Source: Agrypnia vestita (Eukaryota; Arthropoda; Insecta; Trichoptera; Phryganeidae). Taken from it: a stretch of 64,000 nt of DNA. The DNA lies in the NCBI GenBank assembly GCA_016648135.1, contig JADDOH010005024.1:1-64000 (forward strand), given 5' to 3'. The notes below the pieces were generated by a model. That model did not search any database. It saw only the letters and a list, made by a program, of their open reading frames with translations, and was not told the origin of the DNA. Both the position numbers and the translations under genes were made by a program. Shown here one piece after another: positions 11,132 through 21,960 of the stretch (position 1 is its first letter; each line of letters begins with the position of its first letter).

Positions 11132-11863
11132 CTATACAGCGATAGATTTCTCTTAAAATTGTACGTCTTCTCGAGTAAGCCTGTCATTCTAGAAAGCCTA
11201 CGTCCTTTCATACCGCGACCGGCACATCATCAAAACAATCAACAAATTTAGTAAACAAAGTATAGCTTTTTTTTTGTAAAAAATCAGCACTAAGCTTTCC
11301 CCGTTTCGGGATGTTTACGTTTTAAGCTTGCTACGTGGTAAGCGTTTTACCAGCGTCATTGAATATTTGTACGATTAGCGCTAAGCGCGATGTGCCTACA
11401 TACGATTACAACCAAATGGGTTAATTCATCAGGAGGCACTGAAAAGCACTAAAAGTACTTAAAAAGGCACTCGTGAGTTCTCTCTAGCTCATGCTGGGCG
11501 TCGAGGGATGGAATATTATTGATCTGGTCCCTGAGGGAGGGGAAGGATGTGACGTAACGGCGGGGGCGACAGGGGGCGGGCCCTCCTCCACGGCTCGCCA
11601 TTTCTTTTATAAGATTTGAGCCGAAAGGGTCCCGCAATGAAGTATTTATTGTGCGAAAAATAGCCTTACTCAATTTTCGAGATTCCTGTCTGGCGACATT
11701 TTTTAAAATGTTCACTTATTAATTTCAATTTGCGCTTCATTCAACGTATTTATACGAAAAGTCTCTGTTATTATTTATTAACCAAATAATGATTATTTAA
11801 CTGTTCGAAGAATATTTTTTCTTCTTCTGTATGAAGGCTTGAACTTTGTGGTGACATTATTAT
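11132..11863. other. Unassigned stretch with a GC-rich patch at 11500-11600
   Basis: The patch (including GGCGGGGGCGACAGGGGGCG) stands out from its AT-rich surroundings. No exon or transposon structure can be supported. A loosely similar G-rich patch lies at 49480-49560. Confidence 0.35.
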
Positions 11864-12060
11864 TAAAATAAAACACAAATTACTTTGTTTTCACCACTTT
11901 ATTAGATTAAAAAATCTACATGTTTCGAGAACAATGTTCTCTTCCTCAGGATTATAGTACACAATAATCCTGAGGAAAAGAACATTGTTCTCGAAACATG
12001 TAGATTTTTTAATCTAATAAAGTGGTGAAAACAAAGTAATTTGTGTTTTATTTTAATGAT
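11864..12060. mobile_element. Palindromic ~197-bp element with two hammerhead-like motifs
   Basis: Arms of about 90 bp begin TAAAATAAAACACAAATTAC and are reverse complements of each other with almost no loop. Each arm carries CTGAGGA, a stem around GAAC/GTTC, then CGAAAC (plus-strand copy at 11970-11997, mirror copy at 11921-11947). The AAACAAAGTAATTTGTGTTT end resembles the ends of the Penelope-like element at 23 kb. Confidence 0.7.
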
Positions 12061-13340
12061 TATTTACTTGGCAGTCTGAAAAAATTGTGTGGAGACGCGA
12101 ATTTCTTAATTTTTCGAACACACAATGGTAATTGACCGATCAATTGCATTACCACTGAAAGTGGACTACTTTGTGGAAAATACAATTTTTATTAAAGTGT
12201 TAGTTAAATTAGTATACAACTAGTTACGGAGATTTTTGATGTGTAACATCTTTCCTCTCGCTTTCCTGCAATCTGTGGCAGTAATTTCGTGAAAATGGAC
12301 GGAAATACGTAACAGGAAATAAGACGCCAGGGAAGCGCGCGCGATGGAAAAAAATCATCATTTATAAACAAATCAATGTCCAGCAAGTGCCATCACAGCG
12401 AAAACGCAAACTTCCAACAGCGAACGCTTCTGATTTTGTATATATGCTACGCTACTGGTGTCAAGCGAGTGGATGTTGTCACTTTGATATATTTTGGCTT
12501 ATATCTTCGAAACTCTCCGGTAAATACTTGATTTTTTTACATTAATGTAAACAATAAATACCCTTAATGATTTAAATTCTCAAATTTTATGTAATTTATG
12601 TGATTATTTTTAAATATTTATTCAAAGTTTTCATACAATATGCATGGCGGCACACTACCTAGTGCGGCAAAATTCAATAATAAATAAATGCACATACATT
12701 TTCTTTACTTGTATTTACTAAAGAAAGAAAGGTTCATAAAGAAATTTAACGTTTAAGGTTTGATACCTTTATTATAAAAAAAATATGAGTGCGTACCTTA
12801 CTGTGTAGTGAGCACAACAGAGAGAATTGTTTCGATGGTGAAAATAAGGTATACTGGAGATCACTTTTATCTGAATTTGAAAAATCATACCATTCATTTT
12901 ATGTTGCTTTAGACATTTTGTCATATTAATATCTTGCAAATGTATACACCGCTTCTTCTATTGTTGTAAATGAAGAATATGACTTATCATTCAAGAATGT
13001 ATTGTTACTCATATTCTGTGATGACGATTAACACATTTTTAAGTACGTTTTTGTACATCATAAGCACATATTATGTACATATAATATCATTTAAGAAAAT
13101 CTTATGAAACGTGATAAAACGGTCATCTCTATATTTAATAATCCATTTGATAATATCTCAAATAAATGAATAAAGCATACATTAACTCTGATTTCTCTGA
13201 TTTCAAATAATAAATTGATCATTAATATTTCACACCCGACGTGAATATTTCCGAAAAATAAACTTTCACTCTTGTTTTCTATATTCCTGGAAAAATGATT
13301 TAGCCAGACTTACTTTACTGCAGGGTTCTCAACCAATATA
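12061..13340. other. AT-rich stretch without recognised genes
   Basis: No coding frame with domains and no transposon ends were found. Confidence 0.4.
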
Positions 13341-13349
13341 AATACGTAC

Positions 13350-13700
13350 TTAAATAAATAAATAAATAAAACTTTATTCCAGTATGTGGGGAAGTTTGTG
13401 CAGTCCCACACATTCCATATAAGAATACATACATTAAATTATCATACATGCGGTAGACAGAAATATAAGATGATTTAAATATATAAATACATATAAATTA
13501 TCACATGCAGGTACATAAAAGGTAAGATATAACAAGAAATAAGGTATAGCAAGAATTATTCAAATAAATAGGCATACAAAGTAAGAAAGACATGATGCGA
13601 AGCGAAAGAGTAAGTAATACAGCAATAATTATTAATATAAAAAATAAATAAAAAGTAAGCAATAGTAAATAAATAGGATGTATAAAAGAAAAGAGAAAAC
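13350..13700 (-). repeat. LINE 3' end with (AAAT)n tail
   Basis: On the minus strand, TGTGGGACTGCACAAAC is followed by CTGGAATAAAGTTTT (a polyadenylation-type AATAAA) and a run of TTTA units at 13351-13368. This is the signature of a non-LTR retrotransposon end. No protein-coding part is recognisable. Confidence 0.45.
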
Positions 13701-15180
13701 AAGTTCAAATATATTCAATACTTAAATGATAAATCATTACAAAAATGATTTATCATTCAATAAAATACAGCTAAAACAATATAATACAGATAACCCAGTC
13801 ACATGTCGTTCCTGGACTCTAATGTTTGTCAATCTGATTTAGAACAAAAAAGAAAAATTTATTTTCCTTGATAATGAAATTATTATAGCTATTGTGGCAC
13901 GAAATTAATTTATTTGTTTACATATTCAAAATTGTGAATATGGATGCATCGATATGATATCGTGGCGTTATACGTAGATATGCATAGATTGATTCGATCT
14001 TACTTCCACATGATTAAATCAGTTTTAAATAAATGATAGCGGTGATATTACGTATAATAAAATTAAGAATTCCATCTTCGCGCTCCACAACAAAAAAAAT
14101 GAAATAAATCGACTTTTACTACAAATTTAAATCTGTAGTTTTTTGTAAGGAAGATTTTTTCACTTTATCTTTTTGTAAATATATTCAAAACATCAAATAC
14201 TTATTATTAATCAAAAAAAATATAATTGGATTAGTTACAATGTTAAACGGAAATAAAATTATTTAAAAGCCGTCGTACTCCGGGTTTACATAGTTTCTAC
14301 TTATCTATCATTCTAGTGCCTACTAAATAATTAAAAAATATTTTTTAATTCTTAGCCTAGAAATTATACTTCCACTTTATTTCTTTTTCTTTTTCTTCTT
14401 CTCTTTCAATAATCGTATTATGTATAATAAAAAGATAGACCACATTTTGCGATATATGTTTGTATGAAACCTTTTTCTTACAAGAGCGTTTTTAGTATTT
14501 TTTAAAAAATTTCCTACATATTTACGGTTTTCTCTGTAAAATATAAATGATAATCAATCTAAAGTTGAGGTTACTGTTATTTTATACGGATTTTGATTAA
14601 CTGATGTATTTTTACATTTCTTTTTAACTTGAGTAATTTAATAACTACTTAAATCAATAAAAAAAGAATCATTTAATTCCCATAAATCCTACATATACAT
14701 AGTTGTTTCTAAAAGCCGTGCATTCTTTAAAATCTATTTTTAATACCAATATTGATGACGTAACTTTAAAAACATAAAAATAAAATATCACTATATATGC
14801 GATGCCGATGAGAAGAAAAATAAACTCCGATAAAAACAACCTTTCTCCTCCTTTCTTTTTTCCAGCTACATATTTATTTTCCCCCTTTTCCGTCAGCCTG
14901 AAAAAGAGTTGTGATTTCTCCGATATTATTCCCGGAATATAAAACATGTTCAAGTGTGCTCTAGAATTGTACAAACTGATCTTTGTTCTCAGGTGTATCG
15001 GAGCATCCCAGAAAGTGTATTGAAAGACCGTTTGATGGGTAGTTTTAATTTCCCAACCCCACAATTTTAAACATCCCCTACATCACAGCCTCCGTATTCA
15101 GGAATCTTTTAAATAAAAGGAAGTTTACCGTTCGTATATTTAAATGTATGCGAGATATCTAACCCCCCATCAATATATAT
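13701..15180. other. AT-rich stretch without recognised genes
   Basis: A 131-codon minus-strand frame at 14669-15064 has no recognisable domain and biased composition. I do not call it a gene. Confidence 0.4.
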
Positions 15181-15230
15181 ATATATATCATCATATATAT
15201 ATATTATATATATATATAAGTATATATAAT
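15170..15230. repeat. (TA)n microsatellite at the left flank of a Helitron
   Basis: Interrupted TA repeats. A similar (TA)n tract precedes the second copy of the same Helitron at 27875-27910, which suggests that the tract is part of the element or its preferred target. Confidence 0.7.
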
Positions 15231-15715
15231 ATAAAGAAACCCGTGTTTCCCTATCCGCCAAGTTTTCTTCACAACCAGATACTACCACCCCCTGGTGGTT
15301 ATGGTGGTGGATAGCCCTTAGTGTCCCATTTAAAATGTGCGAGTTTGGTGGGGGTGGCTGAGCGTAGGTGGGAGTGGATGACGAAAATATTCTTTCTAGC
15401 ACATTGTTTTGTTATGGGAAGGCCGCAAATGATTCAGATTGTTTCAAAATAGGCGCGACGACTGTGTCGGTGAGTCTAGAAGGTTCCGGAAAAACCTGCT
15501 CTAGAAAGTTCTGGAAGGAGAAGGTTCTAGAAAATTCCCGAAAGTTCTAAACTGAGTGGCGGAATGTGTCGATGAGTCTAGAAGGTTCCTGTACATTCAA
15601 TAAATTTCTTGAAAGTTCTGGAAGGAGCGTGTTCTAGAAGGTTCGCGAAAGTTCTATGACGATCCAAACAGTGTACTGAAAATCTACGCGTGCGAAGCCG
15701 CGCGGGCACAGCTAG
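15231..15715 (+). mobile_element. Non-autonomous Helitron, family A, carrying heat-shock-element arrays (copy 1)
   Basis: The right end is typical of Helitrons: a GC hairpin (CGTGCG-AAGC-CGCGCG) followed by a short spacer and terminal CTAG at 15712-15715, with T as the next base. The whole unit recurs at 27911-28401. There is no Rep/helicase or other coding frame, so it would be mobilised in trans. Between 15478 and 15655 it is filled with alternating GAA and TTC triplets at exact 5-base spacing, the recognition pattern of heat shock factor. The left boundary is uncertain because it runs into a (TA)n tract. Confidence 0.75.
15478..15655. promoter_or_regulatory. Array of about 23 heat-shock-factor pentamers
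   Basis: Perfectly phased GAAnnTTC runs are visible at 15479-15491 (3 units), 15504-15516 (3 units), 15520-15547 (6 units: GAA/TTC at 15520, 15525, 15530, 15535, 15540, 15545), 15581-15588 (2 units), 15606-15623 (4 units) and 15632-15654 (5 units). Three alternating units already form a canonical heat shock element bound by an HSF trimer. HSF binding and heat inducibility in this genome are inferred. Confidence 0.7.
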
Positions 15716-15807
15716 TATTTTGTAAACTACACAGGAAGGGCGTGCACTCTAGAAAATCAAAAACTCTCTGCATTGCGAAAATTTCTGCGAAATATCAATT
15801 TGATATA

Positions 15808-16781
15808 TCTATATGAATATAGATATAAAGAGGTAAAGTTAGTAAGTTTGGACGTAGGAGGTAATCTCCGAAACTACACATCCGATTTCGAAAATTCTTT
15901 CATCAGTATTGAAAATGGACCTTCAGGGGGGACATAAGCTATATATTGTCTAGTAAAATTAAAAAAGATTTTCGTGGTGTACTATTTTAAAACTAAAGTC
16001 GACGAAAAAATGGTCGAGCGATGCGTTTTTTACGAACTCTGCGCGTTGGCTGCAAATGCATATTTCGGCGTTTTTTTTACGAAAATTTGGGTTTTTATTA
16101 TTCATTTATACCAGAATGTATACCCTAGACTGCAATTCTTTTAGAGAAATGACTTAGATAGAACTTTTTTTATTATATAAAAGTAATAAACTTAAATAAT
16201 GAACATGATTTACACTAATTAATAAAATATAAGCATTAATCGACAGGCCGCGGCCAAAAGATCGTTTTTAGTGTCCTAGGCGGCGCTAAGTTTTAATGAA
16301 TATTTATATGTACGCATAATATGTTTTTTATACGTATAAAGTACACTTCATTATCTAGAATCCGTACTAAGAGAAATAAGAAATATTCAATATTAATAAA
16401 GTTATAATATTTTAAATTTTAAAACGCTTTTTATTTATATAAAGAGATGATTTTAAACAGTATATTCTATTTATTCCCGTATTTTGAAGCTTTACTCAAA
16501 TAATAAAAGTTAGTTTTTTTTAATAAAAACACCTTAATGAATATTTAAAAATAAAAATTCCAAAGTATGAAATGTGTCAATAAATGACATAATTATAAAA
16601 CAGAATGCCGTCGGCAGCGGCGCCATAATTACTTTCTATAGAGAATTTGTAGAACTCAAAAAGTTCTGTAAAAAGTCCACGACGACGTACATCTATATGT
16701 TGAGGTTTATACACAAATCGACAAAATATGATTAAAAGTCACTAAAAATCTTCGCGTGCGAAGCCGCGCGGGCAGAGATAG
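15808..16781 (+). mobile_element. Non-autonomous Helitron, family B, full length
   Basis: It starts TCTATATG and continues AAAGAGGTAAAGTTAGTAAG, as in the 7.7-kb copy. It ends with the hairpin GCGTGCGAAGCCGCGCGGGC plus AGAGATAG (16778-16781), a one-base variant of the usual CTAG. The 3' end is almost identical to that of family A, so both probably used the same transposase. No coding capacity is present. It contains GGTCGAGCGATGCGTTTTTT. Confidence 0.7.
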
Positions 16782-16784
16782 TTA

Positions 16785-17261
16785 TGTTATAAAAGCATAG
16801 GTAGCAATATCCCACTTAGGTGTTTCTGAGACAAATATATAAAAAACCTTTCACTATTCAAAGTAATTTGTGTAGAAACTATGAAACCTATGTCTACTGA
16901 ACTAAGTTTTTAAAAACAATAGTCACTTCAGTTTTCCTTTATTATGCATGTATAAATAAATACATATTTAATTTTTTAATATGCTGTGTTTGCTATTAAA
17001 TAGTGGAAATTTCTGCTTTTTCTTTTATAAAATTGGATACAGATGTTTTAGTATAAAATCGACATTAATTCTCACTCTGTGAAATATCCTTGAGGGTTTA
17101 TTGGTTGAAGTGGATAATGCTGTGTTTGCTTATTAAACTACGTGGGTATTGCTATCTATACTTTTTTTGACAAATGCAGCCCTATCCCTTCCAAAATCAT
17201 GTTTTAGAGCTGTATTTCCCCTAAAATCTCGAAGTCAGCGTATATTAAATTAGCAATCTTC
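16785..17261. repeat. Unassigned repeat piece, related to 46490-46690
   Basis: The blocks TATCCCTTCCAAAATCA (17180 region) and AAATTAGCAATCTTCGATGA (17250 region) recur with minor changes at 46563-46660. The spacing is similar, which suggests a shared dispersed repeat. Confidence 0.4.
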
Positions 17262-17395
17262 GATGACTGCCGAAATTCGAACCAACGGACCTTCACTCTA
17301 TCTAGGAATGACGCGTTATCCAATTTCGCTACCCTCAGCCTAGTACATTGACGTAAATTTTTCGACCTTATATGTAGTTTCTTTATATTATTAAT
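17262..17395 (-). repeat. tRNA-derived SINE, family 4 (degraded)
   Basis: On the minus strand, TAGCGAAATTGGATAACGCG is followed by a B-box-like GGTTCGAATTTCGGCAGTC. The upstream block (GACGTAAATTTTTCGACC on the plus strand) is also shared with the copy at 60614-60810. Homology therefore extends on both sides of the tRNA-like part. Confidence 0.6.
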
Positions 17396-18670
17396 TCGTA
17401 TAAAGCCATCGTTATTTTTATTCTCCTCGTGTACGACATTGGTTGGAGTAATTAATATATAGATTATTTAATTTATGGATTAATTATTGTGCGTCCTTTT
17501 ATCAAATTGATAACATTTTTGGTCTAAATGCGAAAATATTTCGTGACTCGGTGGATTTAAGGTAACTACTCGTTATTTACAAGAAACTGAAAAAGTGTTT
17601 CGGGATTACATATTATTGTTAATTATATCATATTTAAATACATCATTCTCCTTTTAAAGACGTCCGCCACTAACGCTACTGAGACATGATATTAGAGACT
17701 AGCTTACGTAAATAATTTTTAAGAAAATAATTCTCTATAAAACATTGTCCAACACTGTCACTAGATGCCGCTGTTTAAACATCCGTACCTCGCGGCCGAA
17801 AAAAAATGAATTCTCGATATTATTATATCAATGTGCATTTTTCAAGAACATTTGCAGGTTCATCAAATATATAATCATTATGGAATTATTAAAAATAACA
17901 TATTCTTTATATAAAAAATAATATGTAATAATATGTAGGTCCCCTAGTAAATATTTCAAAATATGATGTTTTAACTAGAATCACGTAGCGAACGAATTAT
18001 GTAAATAGGTATATATTTGAAGCTGACATGAATATGCGCTTTCCAATATTCTAGGTTGTTGGTTTATATAACTCAAGTATTTTTTAATCATAAAATATTT
18101 TTATGTCCAAAGCTAGTTAATGCACGCCACTACATAATAGTAATAATTTTGTGAAAAGCTTCGATTAAGTGGCAAGCTCACGGAATTTCAATATAAGTAT
18201 ATACTTTGAATATATAAATTTAATGAATTTGTGTATTAGTTTATAATTTTTTTATTTATTACACGTGGGCATTTAATTTATGCCGAATAAGTATAGTAGG
18301 GACACAATCTACGACATTACGCACTATGTAAGTACCAGAACGTCTGTTTTTATGTGTGGATATGATTGTCTTATTTTATTATTGTTATAAAAATATTGAG
18401 CAAAAATACAGTTAAATTATATTATTTTACAAGAGAAAAATAACTTATAAACATTTCATAGAAATTAAATTTTATTTGTCAATGGAAAAAAGATTAAAAT
18501 TGTTTGAATTGGCAAAATTAATCTTTAATAGGTAAATATTATTTCCGAAGAGTATTTTATTTGAAATAGGGAGCCCGTCGAATATACCAAATAATATGGT
18601 GAATTTTAAAAAGGTAAATATCATAAAAATACAGAAATACAGCTGCGTAAAATAATATGAAATCATGTAG
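17396..18670. other. AT-rich stretch without recognised genes
   Basis: Nothing supportable was found on either strand. If the exon at 19108-19203 is real, this is intron of that gene. Confidence 0.4.
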
Positions 18671-18674
18671 ACCC

Positions 18675-18842
18675 CTTTCCATTTAAGAAAGACAATTGAA
18701 TTAGTATGTGCAAGCCGTGCATACGACGCACATTGTTTCGCTGTGTTTGTGTTTACGGGTATAAATACCAATACAACGAAACAACGCGCCACGTACGCAC
18801 GGCTTACACATACTAATTCGATTGTTTTTCATAAATAGGAAG
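18675..18842. mobile_element. Hairpin MITE, copy 1
   Basis: The arms TTTCCATTTAAGAAAG...ATTAGTATGTGCAAGC and their reverse complement meet at a centre near TTTACGGGTATAAA. A second copy lies at 24553-24670. Both stand immediately upstream of the same LINE 3' sequence. Confidence 0.7.
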
Positions 18843-19075
18843 ACTTTTACGTACTTATACAAATATATACAATTGTTTTTTATTACACGTAATATTATAT
18901 TCACGATGGAAGTTTTATTGTGGACGTCATACCTACGTTTTTATATTATACAAAAGGCGAATGTAATTGGGATAATGGGCATAGTCTTCACTACAATGTT
19001 TATTATCTGAGTGTCATGTACCCATTATCCTGTTAGTGTCTCTAATAAAAAAAGAAAAAAAGAAAAAAAAAAAAA
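18843..19075 (+). repeat. LINE 3' UTR with poly-A/AAAG tail
   Basis: TGGGATAATGGGCATAGTC and TGTTAGTGTCTCTAATAAA match the 3' end of the LINE at 24747-25190, followed by an A-rich tail. The coding part is missing. Confidence 0.55.
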
Positions 19076-19107
19076 AAGAATGTTTAGAAACTGTGTTTGA
19101 GACTTAC

Positions 19108-19203
19108 CGCTTGTGACTTGAAGAGAGGCAGCAAACAGGCACAGCAACGAAAGGGACAGGCTTCTGTGTGAGTTGAGCCAATATTCTGGGGCCATACTGT
19201 GTC
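19108..19203 (-). CDS. Candidate first coding exon of a secreted or membrane protein (signal peptide)
   Basis: On the minus strand a pyrimidine-rich acceptor (TTTCTTTTTCTAG) ends at 19204. An exon follows with ATG at 19195-19193, and the open frame runs 29 codons plus one base into a consensus donor, GCG|GTAAGT. The peptide begins MAPEYWLNSH and continues with the hydrophobic core SLSLSLLCLFAASLQ and then VTS. That is the charge, core and small-residue layout of a cleavable signal peptide. The exon is more G+C-rich than its surroundings and is not part of any repeat I recognise here. The intron after it is phase 1, common for modules encoding extracellular domains. The next exon would lie to the left; I find none in the remaining 19 kb, so the intron would be very long or run past the window. 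I cannot name the gene. Confidence 0.6.
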
Positions 19204-19540
19204 CTAGAAAAAGAAATAAATTTCATTAGCACCTCGATCCAAATATTTTTAGCACGCTACATCACTTGTTATTAACACACATAACACTATACAATGTTAA
19301 TTCGCAACTTGTAACAAATGACGACTGATAGTACAGAGTTCATAGGTTATTTATTATCTCCTTTTTGTGTGTACTAACGGAAACGACTTCATCTATATTG
19401 TAATTTAATCCACCTCTGTTTAAGTAATATCCTTTATAGCAAAGCATGAAGTAATAAAATATTCCAGATCTCCTAGCTTGGCGTAATAATATATCGTCCG
19501 TTTATAATAAATATTATATATCAAGTGTCTATCCAATAGC
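19204..19540. other. Presumed 5' intron of the minus-strand gene
   Basis: AT-rich, with no recognisable feature other than the polypyrimidine acceptor at its left edge. Confidence 0.35.
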
Positions 19541-19870
19541 GATGGATCCGCTCTGTACTAAGTACTACAATGTAGTACTACATTGTACTGAAGCGTACAT
19601 TACACACGTTTTTAATCGCACATTTACTTCATTTGTAGTCCTATGGTACAGAGCGGACCCATACGGTCGCGTTCATATTTGTATTTGCGGCGACGGCGCT
19701 CCTGTCCACACACTGCACATGTGCGAGGCTCGCACGAAACGCACAATGTAGTGGAAATCGAATAGAACATTTTGAATTTTCAGCACAGTGAGTACAGGAG
19801 CCTCGCCGCACATACAAATATGAACGCGACCATTAAATTTTAGTGAATGGGTCAATGGGTACATTCAGTA
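19541..19870. mobile_element. hAT-like GC-ended repeat with inner inverted repeat
   Basis: It starts TAGCGATGGATCCGCTCTG. The first 100 bases end with the reverse complement CTACAAATGAAG / GGGTCCGCTCTG in the 19630-19660 region. A further inverted pair lies at 19663-19703 and 19792-19830 (GGTCGCGTTCATATTTGTAT and its complement). The GATGGGTCCGCTCTGTA end recurs at 20600, 20860 and 37135. The TAGTGATG-type end suggests hAT, but target duplications are not clear. Confidence 0.45.
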
Positions 19871-20449
19871 CATTGTATTAGCCTATTACAAAGGTTCAAC
19901 AAAGGTACCTTTTTGTAATCGCACTATATTGAGTGATTAGTTGATTTTTTGGTATTTCGTGAGTTGCTTTTTATTTTAATTATCGGTATTTAATTAACAA
20001 TTTTGAATTAGTGAAACATTTTAATAACATACGACGAGTGTTTTAGTAAGTTAAAAAACATATTTTTTTGGATGCGGTTTTCAAAACATTTAAAATCTAT
20101 TTTTATCAGTGTGTACGCGACTTTTTACATAAACATTAAATTTGTTTATAAACATTTTTAATTCATTGCACCTTGTTAGTTTATTTTAGCATTCTATGTT
20201 AAAACATTGTTTTTAAAACTCTTGTGTGTTTATTTTTGTTTCCAGCTTTAATTAAGTGTGGTTTTATACGTCACCGCACGCATTAAAGATTTTAGGTATA
20301 TAAATACCTATAATATATATGTATATACATATACACGTTGTAATATATCATACTATTATAACGTGCACGTTATGATATATTTTATTATAAATAAGGATCA
20401 ATTATATTATAAATAAACACAACATCAAAAACTAGGGTAAAATATGGCA
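19871..20449. other. AT-rich stretch without recognised genes
   Basis: It includes an imperfect TA-rich palindrome near 20290-20390 around TATAACGTGCACGTTAT. No gene was recognised. Confidence 0.35.
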
Positions 20450-20905
20450 TTCATTCGTGTTCGCGCGTCGCGCCCGCCATAACCAGTGCTCGCGGCGAAA
20501 CGTCAAGGACGACTGCACGGAGTATCGGAGATCAGAGCGGCGAACGCTCGCCGCACGCGAAAGATGGGCCCGCTCGCGAGTGGGGAGCGCTCCCCGCTCG
20601 CGAGCGATGGGTCCGCTCCGTACTAAAGAGCACTCGCCCACTCGCCGCACGCGAGAGATGGGCCGCTCTGTAGGACTACAAATGAAGCGAGCACATTGTG
20701 CATTGTTCAAATTGGTGAATGTGTGCATGTTGAAGTCTTCATTCTGATATGAAGTTTTCCCTTCCCTACTGCACGAAGTATCGGAGATCAGAGGGGCGAA
20801 CGCTCGCCGCACGCGAACGATGGGCCCGCTCGCGAGTGGGGAGCGCTCCCCGCTCGTGAACGATGGGTCCGCTCTGTCTAGGACTACAAATGAAGCGAAC
20901 ACATG
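20450..20905. repeat. GC-rich clustered copies of the hAT-like repeat
   Basis: Two similar blocks (20515-20690 and 20765-20905) both contain CGCACGCGAA, GATGGGCCCGCTCGCGAGTG, GGGAGCGCTCCCCGCTCG and GGACTACAAATGAAGCGA. These produce Arg-rich open frames on both strands (up to 156 codons) that are not genes. The stretch is strongly CpG-rich compared with its flanks. Confidence 0.55.
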
Positions 20906-21008
20906 TGATATTTACCAAGCCTGAGATATATATAATATATATTAATATATAATATATATAGTATATATTATCCACACACACACATAGCGTACATGCGTAT
21001 ACAGAATA

Positions 21009-21124
21009 ATATTCATCAATATTCTTATTATTTTCAGATTAAGCTAATCTTGTGCTATGAAAATAGGACTAACTTTCTGATCTCCTGGAATGGGGCTAGA
21101 ACCATTAGACCAATAAGTTAATCG
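21009..21124 (-). repeat. tRNA-derived SINE, family 1, fragment
   Basis: The body blocks TCAATATTCTTA and TGAAAATAGGACTAACTTTC, and a head remnant ending CCTGGAATGGGGCTAGAACC, match head type B. Both the tail and most of the A-box side are degraded. Confidence 0.6.
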
Positions 21125-21534
21125 TGTAGGTATGTGTTTTGTTGTAATTTTGTTGCTTCTTGAATTTCAGACATAATTATTTTAATTTGTTGTAGTTTTA
21201 TTGATTGTTGACTTTCATATTTGATTTGATAACTATTATTTCATTTGATGTAATTTTGTTATACTTTATGTTATTCACTTAATGTTTTATTTTTCTTTAT
21301 ATATCACTTTATTAATTGTTTTTGATAGAATTATACCTTATCTCCTTTTTTTATTATTACCTATCAATCTAAACATGTTTATATACATTGTTTCTTTAAT
21401 GGTACGTTGTACCATATATTAATTAAATAAATAAATATATAGTAAAAAAGTTAAGACAGCCGTTGATTACTGACTTGGTCGCTTGATAAAAAATGAAACG
21501 GATATTTTATACGAACCGTATATTCCACTGAGAA

Positions 21535-21600
21535 GCAAATCTCGACGTTTCGCTGAAGTAAGCGTCATCAGGAGAGAGAGCGTCTTGTCACCGCGAGAAT
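21535..21600 (-). other. Hammerhead-like motif, isolated
   Basis: The minus strand reads CTGATGA, one C, a stem GCT/AGC and GAAACGTC. This matches the core found in Penelope-like terminal repeats elsewhere in the window. Confidence 0.45.
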
Positions 21601-21724
21601 GGAGGCCGAACCTGTCTTTGTTTTCATAATCTTGTTAAATTTTTTAAACAGTGAAATGATTTCAAAATATCTTTAACCATTTTGGCCGTCCTGTTCGGAG
21701 TGAATGAACTTTATTATTAGATGG

Positions 21725-21960
21725 AACAATTTATTTATTTATTTATTTATGTATTTAACGCCCTTATGGGGTTTTACAAATATACAGATTAAATTTTTTA
21801 AAAAATAACATAAGACAGTTAAAATAATAACACAGTTAAAAGTTAGAATAATAATAGTAATAATAATAATGCAGAAAAACATAAGACAGATAAAATAATA
21901 ATACAGTTAAATAATAATAGTTAAAGGTAAAATAGAAAAATTTATTGTCCATTTCCATTT
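21725..21960 (-). repeat. LINE 3' end with (AAAT)n tail
   Basis: On the minus strand, TGTAAAACCCCATAAGGGCG is followed by TTAAATACAT and an (AAAT)n run. The end is the same as at 9058. The AT-rich block to the right carries short GATAAAATAATAA-type repeats. Confidence 0.5.

Noticed and set aside
14669..15064. 131-codon minus-strand frame
   Set aside because: Composition is Phe/Ile/Lys-biased as in AT-rich noise and no motif is visible.
20432..20902. 156-codon minus-strand and 96-codon plus-strand frames
   Set aside because: Both arise from the GC-rich duplicated repeat; they are Arg/Ser-rich, overlap on opposite strands and show no domain.
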